64,000 bases of DNA. Source: Halomonas colorata. GTDB lineage: Bacteria; Pseudomonadota; Gammaproteobacteria; Pseudomonadales; Halomonadaceae. Each line of letters begins with the position of its first letter. The first letter of the stretch is position 1. The notes below the pieces were generated by a model. The model did no database searches and was not told the origin of the DNA. It saw nothing but the letters and a program-made list of their open reading frames with translations. Shown piece after piece: positions 52,574-60,255 of this stretch. Both the position numbers and the translations under genes were made by a program. The stretch spans positions 1 to 64,000 of the forward strand of contig NZ_JABUZA010000005.1 in assembly GCF_014897985.1 (NCBI RefSeq), given 5' to 3'.

Positions 52574-54339
52574 TAACGCTGCTGCTGGTAAGTGCACTCT
52601 GCTGGCCGCTGTGCGTGATGCTGCTGGGGATATGGCAGGCCTATCGTACTCCCGCTGTTCAGCGGCGTTATTTCTCATGGTGGTGGTTAAGTGCGGCGTG
52701 GCCCGCGCTCTTGCTAGCTTACGCAGGCGAATCCCAGTGGATAATCGATGCCTGGATGCTGGGCGGGCAGTGGTCACTGAACGCGCTTAGCCGCCCATGG
52801 CTGGCATTCACGGCGCTGCTCTGGAGCTTCGCGGCCTTTCATGCCCGGGGTTACTTTGCCAAGGAGCAGGCAAAGGCTCAGACGGGCGATCATGCCGCCG
52901 AACGCCGCTTGCTGCGCCTGGCCCTGCTATGGCCGCTGACGTTTGTGGGCAATGTTTTGCTGATTATCGCTCAGGATATCGCCAGCTTTTACCTGGGGTT
53001 CGCGGTGATGACGTTTGCCGCCTACGCCCTGGTAATACATAACGGCACGCCTGAGGCGAAGCTGGGCGCGAAAGCCTATCTGATTCTGGCGGTCATCGGT
53101 GAAAACTTGATTTTGGGTGGCCTACTTTGGGCGGCGGGCAGTGCGGAAACGCTGTTGTTGGAGGGCGTGCGTGAAGGTATCGCCACTGCCGAGCATGGCG
53201 CTCTGATGGCGGGCTTGCTGTGGCTGGGGCTGGGCATTAAAGCGGGTGTCATCGGCCTGCATGTGTGGCTGCCGCTGGCGCATCCCGCTGCCCCGGCACC
53301 GGCTAGCGCCGTATTAAGCGGGGCGATGATCAAGGCAGGGTTGCTCGGCTGGATTTATGTACTGCCCCTTGGGGAGCCCGCCATGTCAGAAGCGCTAGTC
53401 CGTCTGGGTGAAATAATCCTGATAGCGGGATTAGCCGCGGCTTTTGGAGCGGCGCTATATGGCGTGTGGCAGCGTCATCCCAAAGCAATACTTGCCTACT
53501 CCAGTATCAGCCAGATGGGCATGCTCACCGCGATGATTGCCATGGGGTTGGCAGCGCCAGACGTATGGCCTTTGCTGTTACCGGGCGTTGTGCTGTTTGC
53601 TGCCCATCACGCGCTGGCGAAAGGGGCGCTGTTTATGGGTACCAGTATTAGTGAACACTTACCTCGCTGGCCGTTAGCGGTCGTGTGGATATTGCTGGCA
53701 CTCCCCGCGTTATCGCTTACCGGGGCGTTTGGCGCGGGCCTGATCAGCAAGTGGACCGTGAAGAGCGCTCTGTATGAGATGCACCATGAGCAGTTGATTA
53801 CACTGTTAACCTGGGCAGCCATTGGTACGTCAGCACTGGTAAGCGTTAGCTTATGGCGCCAATGGCAGCAGCGTAGCGCAGGCGGTAGCCATCCGGGCCA
53901 GTGGGGCGCCTGGCTTGCGACATTGGTCGCTGCGCTAATGACCCCGGTGTGGCTGCCACTTCCCGAGGCAAGCGTTGCCATCCCACCGCTGAAAGAATGG
54001 GTTAGCCTGATGTGGCCGCTACCTGCTGGGGTGTTAATGATTGGGTTTGGCTTGCTATTAACGCGCCGCCTGCGTATCGGCACGCCACCTGCCGGTGATT
54101 TGTGGTGGCTTTATGCACCGCTCGGTTACACAGTGGTGAATGCGCTGCGCTTAAGCGGCGCGTGGCTTAAGAATGCTAAATCGACATCTGTTGATATCAC
54201 TCTATTGATTGAAAAGCAGGTAATGAGGCGCTTAACTCAACTAACGGGCATGGAAGGCTGGATGCGGCACCATACGAGCGGTTTGATGATGGCGCTCGCT
54301 ATCACACTGGCACTGTTACTAATCTGGGAAGGGGCATAA
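52570..54339 (+). CDS. Proton-translocating antiporter-like subunit, third (TM5 Glu missing)
   Basis: 589-aa subunit of the same superfamily with extra C-terminal membrane helices. Lys residues are kept in TM7 (LGIKAGVIGLHVWLPLAH), TM8 (SGAMIKAGLLGWIY) and TM12 (GLISKWTVKSAL). At the TM5 position, however, FYLGFAVMTFAAYALV replaces the glutamate motif of its neighbours (LYLALELMGLAAVGML), putting Ala where Glu is expected. So it may not pump, or may use a different path. Its tail (about 520-589) ends in a final hydrophobic helix. It overlaps the previous gene by 4 nt and the next by 1 nt. Confidence 0.87.
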   Translation: MITLLLVSALCWPLCVMLLGIWQAYRTPAVQRRYFSWWWLSAAWPALLLAYAGESQWIIDAWMLGGQWSLNALSRPWLAFTALLWSFAAFHARGYFAKEQAKAQTGDHAAERRLLRLALLWPLTFVGNVLLIIAQDIASFYLGFAVMTFAAYALVIHNGTPEAKLGAKAYLILAVIGENLILGGLLWAAGSAETLLLEGVREGIATAEHGALMAGLLWLGLGIKAGVIGLHVWLPLAHPAAPAPASAVLSGAMIKAGLLGWIYVLPLGEPAMSEALVRLGEIILIAGLAAAFGAALYGVWQRHPKAILAYSSISQMGMLTAMIAMGLAAPDVWPLLLPGVVLFAAHHALAKGALFMGTSISEHLPRWPLAVVWILLALPALSLTGAFGAGLISKWTVKSALYEMHHEQLITLLTWAAIGTSALVSVSLWRQWQQRSAGGSHPGQWGAWLATLVAALMTPVWLPLPEASVAIPPLKEWVSLMWPLPAGVLMIGFGLLLTRRLRIGTPPAGDLWWLYAPLGYTVVNALRLSGAWLKNAKSTSVDITLLIEKQVMRRLTQLTGMEGWMRHHTSGLMMALAITLALLLIWEGA

Positions 54340-55322
54340 TGAGCCACGAGAATGCACCGAACCATCGGGGACGGGATGCCGAGAAGCCAGATGAAATTAC
54401 GCGCCGTGGTTGGTTTGACATCGTGTGGCGCGTGCTGCGCGCCGCCAAGCGTGACCGTCTTACCATGCTGGCCGCTGGCGTTGCGTTTTACGCACTGTTA
54501 GCGCTATTTCCAACCATTGCCGCAGTGATCTCGCTGTGGGGATTACTGTTCGACCCGGTTGAAGCGGGTCGGCAGCTTTATGAGATAAGCCGCTTTATGC
54601 CGCCTGATGCGGCAGACCTTATTGACCAGCAGACCCAGGCAGTGGTTGAAAGTACCGAATCAGGCAGCGTGATGACGGTGCTTGTGGGGCTTTTGGTCGC
54701 GATGTATATCGCCTCCAAAGGGGTAGGTGTGCTCGTGGTGGGACTCAATGTGGTTTATGGCGAAAAGGAGCGGCGTAACGTCTTTCTTCGTGGCGTTGTA
54801 TTAACACTGCTGACGTTTGGGCTGATCGGCATGACGCTTATATCGCTTGGCTTTATCGCTATCGTACCGGTGCTGGTCGACGCATTAATCGTGGAACCTC
54901 CCTTTGATCAGCTATTTAAGTGGCTGCGCTGGCCTGCGTTATTGGTCATCATGAGCTTTTTAATTGCCTTATTGTATCGGTTTGCGCCGTATCGACGAGC
55001 AGCGCAGTGGAGCTGGTTAAGCTACGGCACGCTGTTGGCCACCATATTATGGCTACTGGGATCGGGTGGGCTTTCCCTTTATGTGCGCTTCTTCACAAGC
55101 TTCAGCGAGCTTTACGGCTCACTGGGCGCGGTGGTGGTGTTAATGATGTGGTTTTGGCTTTCTGCCTTTGTGGTATTGCTTGGCGCAGAAGTGAACAGTG
55201 AGATGGAGCGCCAGACCTATAGGGACACCACCATAGGCGAGGATCGTCCATTAGGTGAACGCGAAGCCTTTGCCGCCGATACGCTAGGTGTTGAAAACCC
55301 TTGGAACGGTGATAAAGAATAA
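54339..55322 (+). CDS. YihY/BrkB family membrane protein
   Basis: 327-aa inner-membrane protein of the YihY (virulence factor BrkB, once called RNase BN) family. Hallmarks: MLAAGVAFYALLALFPTIAA and SKGVGVLVVGLNVVYGEKER, and the C-terminal ELYGSLGAVVVLMMWFWLSA then LLGAEVNSEMER. About six membrane helices and an acidic soluble tail. Family function is unresolved. TAATG overlap with the third antiporter subunit places it in the same operon, which is unusual and may mean a functional link to the ion-translocating complex. Confidence 0.92.
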   Translation: MSHENAPNHRGRDAEKPDEITRRGWFDIVWRVLRAAKRDRLTMLAAGVAFYALLALFPTIAAVISLWGLLFDPVEAGRQLYEISRFMPPDAADLIDQQTQAVVESTESGSVMTVLVGLLVAMYIASKGVGVLVVGLNVVYGEKERRNVFLRGVVLTLLTFGLIGMTLISLGFIAIVPVLVDALIVEPPFDQLFKWLRWPALLVIMSFLIALLYRFAPYRRAAQWSWLSYGTLLATILWLLGSGGLSLYVRFFTSFSELYGSLGAVVVLMMWFWLSAFVVLLGAEVNSEMERQTYRDTTIGEDRPLGEREAFAADTLGVENPWNGDKE

Positions 55323-55349
55323 ACCCGCCAGTAGCTAGCTGGCGGGTTT
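55321..55349. terminator. Bidirectional terminator after the antiporter operon
   Basis: AAACCCGCCAG, loop TAGCTAG, CTGGCGGGTTT: perfect 11-bp stem, overlapping the YihY stop codon and lying 46 bp past the PhoH stop on the other strand. Flanking T content is modest on both sides. Confidence 0.8.
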
Positions 55350-55394
55350 CCCGTACGCTTATCGAGGATATTTACCCTCGTTATATAAGGCTCT

Positions 55395-56804
55395 TTACAG
55401 AAGTTCTTCAGCCGCCAGCGCCAGGCGCGAGCGCTCAACGCTTTTAAGCGTAATGTGCCCGGCATGCGGCCAATCACGGAAACGCTCGACCACGGCCGCC
55501 ATGCCGCAGGTATTGGCGGTCAGGTAAGGCGTATCGATTTGCCCTACGTTGCCTAAACAGACAATCTTGGTATTACGCCCGGCTCGGGTCACCAGCGATT
55601 TAAGCTGTTTAGGAGTAAAGTTCTGCGCCTCGTCAATAATCAAAAAGGTGTCGTTTAAGGTGCGCCCGCGCATAAAGCTGGGCGAGCGAATTTGCACCCG
55701 CGAGCCGATCAGTTGCCGTGTGGCGCCATTATCCCAGGTGGATTCCCCTTCGTCATTGCGCAGCAGGTTGTCCATATTGTCGTGGAAGGCACCCATCCAC
55801 GGCGACATTTTCTCCTCTTCAGTGCCGGGCAGAAACCCGATGTCCTCACCCATGGGAATAGGGGCGCGGGTAAACACAATGCGTTCAAACTGCTTGGTAT
55901 CCAGGGTCTGCTGGAAAGCTGCCGCCAGGGTCATGAACGTTTTGCCCGTGCCTGCATTACCGGCAATCGTCACCAGGTCGATGTCCGGGTCCATCAGTAG
56001 GTTAAGGGTAAAGTTTTGACGACTATCGTGAGCGTGAACTCCCCATACGCCGGAGTGGTGGCGGTAGTTGGTTAAGAGCTGCAAGCGGGCTGATGAGGGG
56101 GAAAGCTCACGGATAATGGCTTCAAACTCGGCGCCGTTTTCGCAATCGGATACCAGCATCCCCAAGTGCCAATGGCGGGGCATGTCACCACTTAGCTGAT
56201 AAAACGTATGATGGTCTACCCGTTCAACGGTGACATCGACATTGAGCGTTTCCCAAAGCGTGGCGCCATCATGCCCGGCATCGGCATAGATCTGGGCACC
56301 TTCGATCATCGCGTCACTATCTGAGAATGCCCGGTCGTTAAAGTAATCTTCTACCGGTACCTTAAGTGCCGCGGCCTTGACGCGTAGATTGATGTCTTTG
56401 GTGATCAGGATGACGGACGCGTCAGGGCGTTCGTCACGCAGGCGACAGGTTTCAGCCAAAATGCGGTTATCGGGGCTATCGTCTAATGCATCGAACGGTT
56501 TCAGGTCGTTGTAGCACAAAAAGTGCAGGCGCCCGGTTTCCCCACTGATCCGGGGGATGGGAATGCCGCGCTGAATTTCATCAAAAGTAACTTGGTTGGT
56601 AAGGTCAGAGAGCGTACGGCTAATTTGCCGTGCCGTACGGGCGATTTCTCGAATTCCGTTTTTGTGCTTATCCAGTTCCTCAAGGACAGTCATGGGGATA
56701 ACCACGTCATGCTCGTCGAAGTGATAGAGCGCAGCGGGGTCATGGATCAGGACATTGGTGTCCAGGACATAAAGCCTAGTCGCTTTCTTATCGAGTCTTA
56801 CCAT
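55395..56804 (-). CDS. PIN-PhoH family protein (PhoH2-like)
   Basis: 469-aa cytoplasmic protein with an N-terminal PIN ribonuclease domain and a C-terminal PhoH ATPase. The PIN acidic residues are seen in LYVLDTNVLIHDP, MTVLEELDKHK, DDSPDNRILAETC and ITKDINLRVKA. The PhoH half has Walker A GNAGTGKTFMT, RAPIPMGEDIGFLPG and Walker B FLIIDEAQNFTPKQLK. PhoH2 proteins of this architecture are RNA-unwinding and RNA-cleaving enzymes and in some bacteria act as toxin-like modules. It is single, convergent with the YihY gene. Confidence 0.94.
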   Translation of the reverse strand: MVRLDKKATRLYVLDTNVLIHDPAALYHFDEHDVVIPMTVLEELDKHKNGIREIARTARQISRTLSDLTNQVTFDEIQRGIPIPRISGETGRLHFLCYNDLKPFDALDDSPDNRILAETCRLRDERPDASVILITKDINLRVKAAALKVPVEDYFNDRAFSDSDAMIEGAQIYADAGHDGATLWETLNVDVTVERVDHHTFYQLSGDMPRHWHLGMLVSDCENGAEFEAIIRELSPSSARLQLLTNYRHHSGVWGVHAHDSRQNFTLNLLMDPDIDLVTIAGNAGTGKTFMTLAAAFQQTLDTKQFERIVFTRAPIPMGEDIGFLPGTEEEKMSPWMGAFHDNMDNLLRNDEGESTWDNGATRQLIGSRVQIRSPSFMRGRTLNDTFLIIDEAQNFTPKQLKSLVTRAGRNTKIVCLGNVGQIDTPYLTANTCGMAAVVERFRDWPHAGHITLKSVERSRLALAAEELL

Positions 56805-56983
56805 CGGTGGAATAACTCCTTGGTTGACGGCAACATCGACACTGGCAGTTACATCTTACGCCTATATGACACTTGCCTGTGTCGTTCCTCTGGCGTGTCC
56901 TTAAGTCTCCTTCTTTAGCACTTTTTTATAGCGTGGAAGGCAATCGCGTTTTTTTCCACTGCTATATTTCAACGAAGTGACCG

Positions 56984-57853
56984 TTAGCGCGTATTACCTA
57001 GAAAACGCGCCACATTATTTAGTAGCGCGGTGGCCACTACACCAAGGTTTTCGCCCTCAACGTAACGGTAATAATGGCTGTCGAGCGCAAGGTCATGATT
57101 AAGCGCGCAAAGCGTTTTTTTCTTGAGCGCCTCCTTCACCAGCGGATAGGGGAGCAGCGCCCAGCCCGTGCCGTTAATGACCGCGTCGCGAATCACCTCA
57201 AACATGGTGAATCCCAGGTAATTAGCCGAAAAAAGCGCTTCGCTGACCAGTTTGTCGTCCTGAATATGGGTTAGGCACACCTGAGTGTATTGCGCCAAAT
57301 CATCGCGATTAACGCTGGGTAGCCGACTAAGCGGATGCTGAGGGGAGGCGACTAAGCGCATCCCTACCGGCGCGAGATTAGCTGCGCTGGTAACCACGCC
57401 TTCAGCAGTATATAAACCAAAAGCGATATCCACCGTTTGGCGCAAAATAAATTGGCTGTGCTCTTGTGGGGGAACGAGATAGACCGATATGGCCGTTAAC
57501 GGAAACTGCTGCTTTAAATCGTGCATTACCTGGCGCCAGAACCGCTCGGGAAGCGCATCGTCGCGGGCGATGCACAGCTGGTTTTCAACCCCTTGCAGGT
57601 GCTGGTGGCAGTGCTTTTTAATGCGGCTGGCGCTGGTCAGCAGCCGGTAACAGTCGGGCAGTACACTTTCACCTACCGCCGTGAGCGTCAGGCTATTGCC
57701 CGAGCGCTCAAACAGCGCCACGCCCAGGCTATCTTCCAAGGCATGGACAGCGGCACTTAGCGTGCTTCGCTTTATGCCTGATTGACGGGCAGTGGCGGCA
57801 AACGAGCCGTGCTCGGTGACCTCAACAAACGCTTGAACTTGTTCAGCACGCAT
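56984..57853 (-). CDS. LysR family transcriptional regulator
   Basis: 289-aa LysR regulator. HTH at about residues 17-36 (SFAATARQSGIKRSTLSAAV); the effector domain has the usual two-lobe pattern (QLCIARDDALPERFWRQVMH; GTGWALLPYPLVKEALKK). It is divergent from the CDF transporter gene across 125 bp, so it probably regulates that gene. Ligand unknown. Confidence 0.92.
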   Translation of the reverse strand: MRAEQVQAFVEVTEHGSFAATARQSGIKRSTLSAAVHALEDSLGVALFERSGNSLTLTAVGESVLPDCYRLLTSASRIKKHCHQHLQGVENQLCIARDDALPERFWRQVMHDLKQQFPLTAISVYLVPPQEHSQFILRQTVDIAFGLYTAEGVVTSAANLAPVGMRLVASPQHPLSRLPSVNRDDLAQYTQVCLTHIQDDKLVSEALFSANYLGFTMFEVIRDAVINGTGWALLPYPLVKEALKKKTLCALNHDLALDSHYYRYVEGENLGVVATALLNNVARFLGNTR

Positions 57854-57978
57854 ATTAGAGCCTTAGATATAAGCGCTAATTTTTTTAGCGCTGAGTGATT
57901 CGTTTAACGTTAGCACAAGCGCTACTATGCGCCACGATTTCCTATTTGCTTATTCCACCTTGATATGGAGTTTTTAGC

Positions 57979-58845
57979 GTGACCCCCTTTGTTGCCGAGC
58001 GCCGAGCGCTACGATTTTCCGCCATTTCGGCAAGCCTTTTTGCGTTAACCGGGCTTGTGCTGGGATTGGCCAGCGGTTCCATTACGATTTTATTCGATAG
58101 CGGCTATTCGCTTTTGAGTCTTGCCTTGGCGTCACTCTCCCTGCTTGCTCTGCAGCAGGCGCGTAAACCGGCGGATGATCACTACCCCTTTGGGCGGCTG
58201 ACGGTAGAACCCCTTGCCGTACTGCTCAAAGGCGTAATGATTGCGCTGGTGTGCCTGTTTTCGATGGTCTCAGCGGTGTGGAGCCTGTTGCAGGGTGGTC
58301 GCCTGGTAACACTTGATCTAGCCATTCTGTTCAGCCTAGCCAACGTAGGTGGCTGTTTGCTGACCTGGTGGTGGCTGAAGCGTTACGCGCAGATCGCCCG
58401 CTCATCGCTGTTGGCCGCCGAGCTGCGCCAGTGGCAGATGGACACTGGGCTGAGTGCGGCCGTCATGTTCGGTTTTGCCCTTACCTGGCTGTTAACCCTG
58501 ACCCCCTGGGCCAGCTATGCGCGGTTTGCCGACCCGGTGATGGTGCTGATCATCGCTGGCTACTTTCTGCCCATGCCGGTTCGTATGATACGCGGAGCGC
58601 TGCGCGAGCTGATGTTTGGCGAGCCCATGGGCAGCATACGTCAGGATATGGTGGAGGAAGTCGCGGATTTTGATATCGCCAGTGATGATGTACGTATGGC
58701 CCAAGTGGGCAGTTTTCTGATGGTGGATATCCAGCTCGACAAACAGCAAATCGATGATGCTGAAGAGATTGTCGATAGCGTTGAACAGCATTGCTTACAG
58801 CGTAATTTACGTCCGATTACCAGTATCACCCTGGTGACTACTTAA
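57979..58845 (+). CDS. Cation diffusion facilitator family transporter, atypical metal site
   Basis: 288-aa inner-membrane protein of the CDF fold with six membrane segments and a C-terminal ferredoxin-like domain. TM2 reads TILFDSGYSLLSLA, so the usual D-x3-D of site A is D-x3-S. TM5 reads RQWQMDTGLSAAV, where the usual H-x3-D is Q-x3-D. YPFGRLTVEPLAVL is the conserved loop after TM2. Two of four site-A ligands are therefore changed, and the metal may not be zinc or the transport mode may differ. A divergent LysR gene lies upstream. Confidence 0.88.
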   Translation: MTPFVAERRALRFSAISASLFALTGLVLGLASGSITILFDSGYSLLSLALASLSLLALQQARKPADDHYPFGRLTVEPLAVLLKGVMIALVCLFSMVSAVWSLLQGGRLVTLDLAILFSLANVGGCLLTWWWLKRYAQIARSSLLAAELRQWQMDTGLSAAVMFGFALTWLLTLTPWASYARFADPVMVLIIAGYFLPMPVRMIRGALRELMFGEPMGSIRQDMVEEVADFDIASDDVRMAQVGSFLMVDIQLDKQQIDDAEEIVDSVEQHCLQRNLRPITSITLVTT

Positions 58846-58970
58846 GCCACCACTTAAGACACTACGTAAGCCTTTAAGTAAAAAGATTGACGCTGTACGA
58901 GTGGGATGATATCTAGCGCTACCGACAAACGGTGTCGGCCTAATATCGTACTTTTGAGGGTTTACTAAAC

Positions 58971-59240
58971 ATGCCACTGCGCCGCTGTTTGCCCGTGCTG
59001 CTAGCAACTGCTCTGATTGCTGGCTGCGCAAGCTCCACCGTTGCTCCGCGTTACACTACCGACAACCCGGACGTAATGCGTATTGGCGGGGAGCGCCCTG
59101 CTAATGCTGACCCACGCACTGAAGATGCCGGTTCTTTTTGTATGGAAACTACCGAGCGTTGGAATGAACATGGCCGCACGCCCGATGGACAAACTCTATG
59201 GGCCAAAGACACGCTACGTCGTGTCGTGCCCTGTCAGTAA
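58971..59240 (+). CDS. Small predicted lipoprotein
   Basis: 89-aa protein with a lipoprotein signal (LLATALIAGC, lipid-attached C19). The mature part, about 70 residues, ends in VVPCQ, with one further cysteine (FCMETT) that could pair with it. I do not recognise a family. The end of the gene, including its stop codon, is copied three more times in tandem downstream. Confidence 0.75.
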   Translation: MPLRRCLPVLLATALIAGCASSTVAPRYTTDNPDVMRIGGERPANADPRTEDAGSFCMETTERWNEHGRTPDGQTLWAKDTLRRVVPCQ

Positions 59241-59286
59241 GAGCCTGTCAGTAAGAATCTGTCAGTAAGAATCTGTCAGTAAAAGC
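59231..59286. repeat. Four 14-bp tandem repeats at the lipoprotein gene end
   Basis: Units: CTGTCAGTAAGAGC, CTGTCAGTAAGAAT (twice) and CTGTCAGTAAAAGC. The first unit contains the last codons and TAA stop of the lipoprotein gene. Confidence 0.88.
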
Positions 59287-59299
59287 AATCCTGTAATCT

Positions 59300-59332
59300 G
59301 CATAACGCCAGCCCGATAAGCTGGCGTTATGC
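59300..59332. terminator. Strong hairpin between lipoprotein and DUF3008 genes
   Basis: GCATAACGCCAGC and GCTGGCGTTATGC form a perfect 13-bp stem with a 7-nt loop. No T-run. Between convergent genes, so probably a bidirectional terminator. Confidence 0.65.
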
Positions 59333-59386
59333 TATAAAAGCGAATATCCACAGCGCCTATAGCTAAACGCTTGCACCTATCAACGT

Positions 59387-59572
59387 TCAATCGCCTTTTT
59401 TGTCAGGCTTGCCTTTGCGTTCGGTGCTTGCCATCTCCTCAAGCTCCTCTTCGCTCATTGAGTCGTACATTTCCTTGGAAGCATCGTAAAGCTCGCTTGG
59501 CTTGGTTTCCCCACGCTTGGCGGAAAGGGCGGCGCCTGCGGCTTTTTGCTGGGCTTTTGATGTGGCTGGCAT
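59387..59572 (-). CDS. DUF3008 family small protein
   Basis: 61-aa, highly charged cytoplasmic protein. SKAQQKAAGAALSAKRGET at the N-terminus and MSEEELEEMASTERKGKPD at the end match the DUF3008 family. CAGGAG precedes the ATG. Function unknown. Confidence 0.85.
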   Translation of the reverse strand: MPATSKAQQKAAGAALSAKRGETKPSELYDASKEMYDSMSEEELEEMASTERKGKPDKKGD

Positions 59573-59694
59573 AATAAACTCCTGTTAGTTGACTTCCCTT
59601 CAAGGCTTACGCTATTTAGCCTAGCAGGCAGGTATAAGCTTTCCAGAGCCCAACAGCCTCGCTATCCATGTTTACTAATCATTAAGAGAACCTC

Positions 59695-60162
59695 ATGACA
59701 CCGGCCATTAATACGGCAAAAAAAGCGGGCATCCCGTTTGAACTTCATGAATACCATCACGACGTGGCGGCGGAGTCTTATGGCCTGGAAGCCGCTGAAA
59801 AGCTAGGAGTTGCTGCCGAGCAGGTATTTAAAACCCTGGTGGTGAAGCTTGATGGCAAGGCGCTTGCGGTGGGCATTGTGCCAGTGACCGGGCAGCTGGG
59901 CTTAAAGCAGATTGCCAAGGCGGCGGGCGCTAAAAAAGCCGTCATGGCCGTACCGGCTGAGGTAGAGCGTACCACCGGTTACGTATTGGGCGGAGTAAGT
60001 CCCTTAGGCCAGAAAAAAAGCTTGGCCACCTATATTGATGCCTCTGCACAGGAGTTTTCTAAGGTGTACGTTAGTGCCGGACGGCGAGGACTTGAAATTG
60101 AGTTGGCACCTGACGACTTGGCCACCCTATGCCAGGCCGGTTTTGCGCCCCTTGCGGTATGA
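59695..60162 (+). CDS. ybaK: Cys-tRNA(Pro)/aminoacyl-tRNA deacylase YbaK
   Basis: 155-aa single-domain YbaK/EbsC editing protein that hydrolyses Cys-tRNA(Pro) mischarged by prolyl-tRNA synthetase. QVFKTLVVKLDGKALAVGIV carries the catalytic lysine region, TTGYVLGGVSPLGQKK the conserved glycine loop. Length is typical (E. coli YbaK 159 aa). Confidence 0.93.
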   Translation: MTPAINTAKKAGIPFELHEYHHDVAAESYGLEAAEKLGVAAEQVFKTLVVKLDGKALAVGIVPVTGQLGLKQIAKAAGAKKAVMAVPAEVERTTGYVLGGVSPLGQKKSLATYIDASAQEFSKVYVSAGRRGLEIELAPDDLATLCQAGFAPLAV

Positions 60163-60255
60163 CAGACACGCAGGGCGCGGCACTTTCTGGTATGGTGCTT
60201 TACCTTATAGTAATTACCTTTTTACTGGCCGTTAAATGGCCCTGCAGGTTTTATT

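Noticed and set aside
55395-56804. Phosphate-starvation protein PhoH proper
   Set aside because: The N-terminal PIN domain and length of 469 aa mark it as the PIN-PhoH (PhoH2) type, not the short PhoH/YbeZ.
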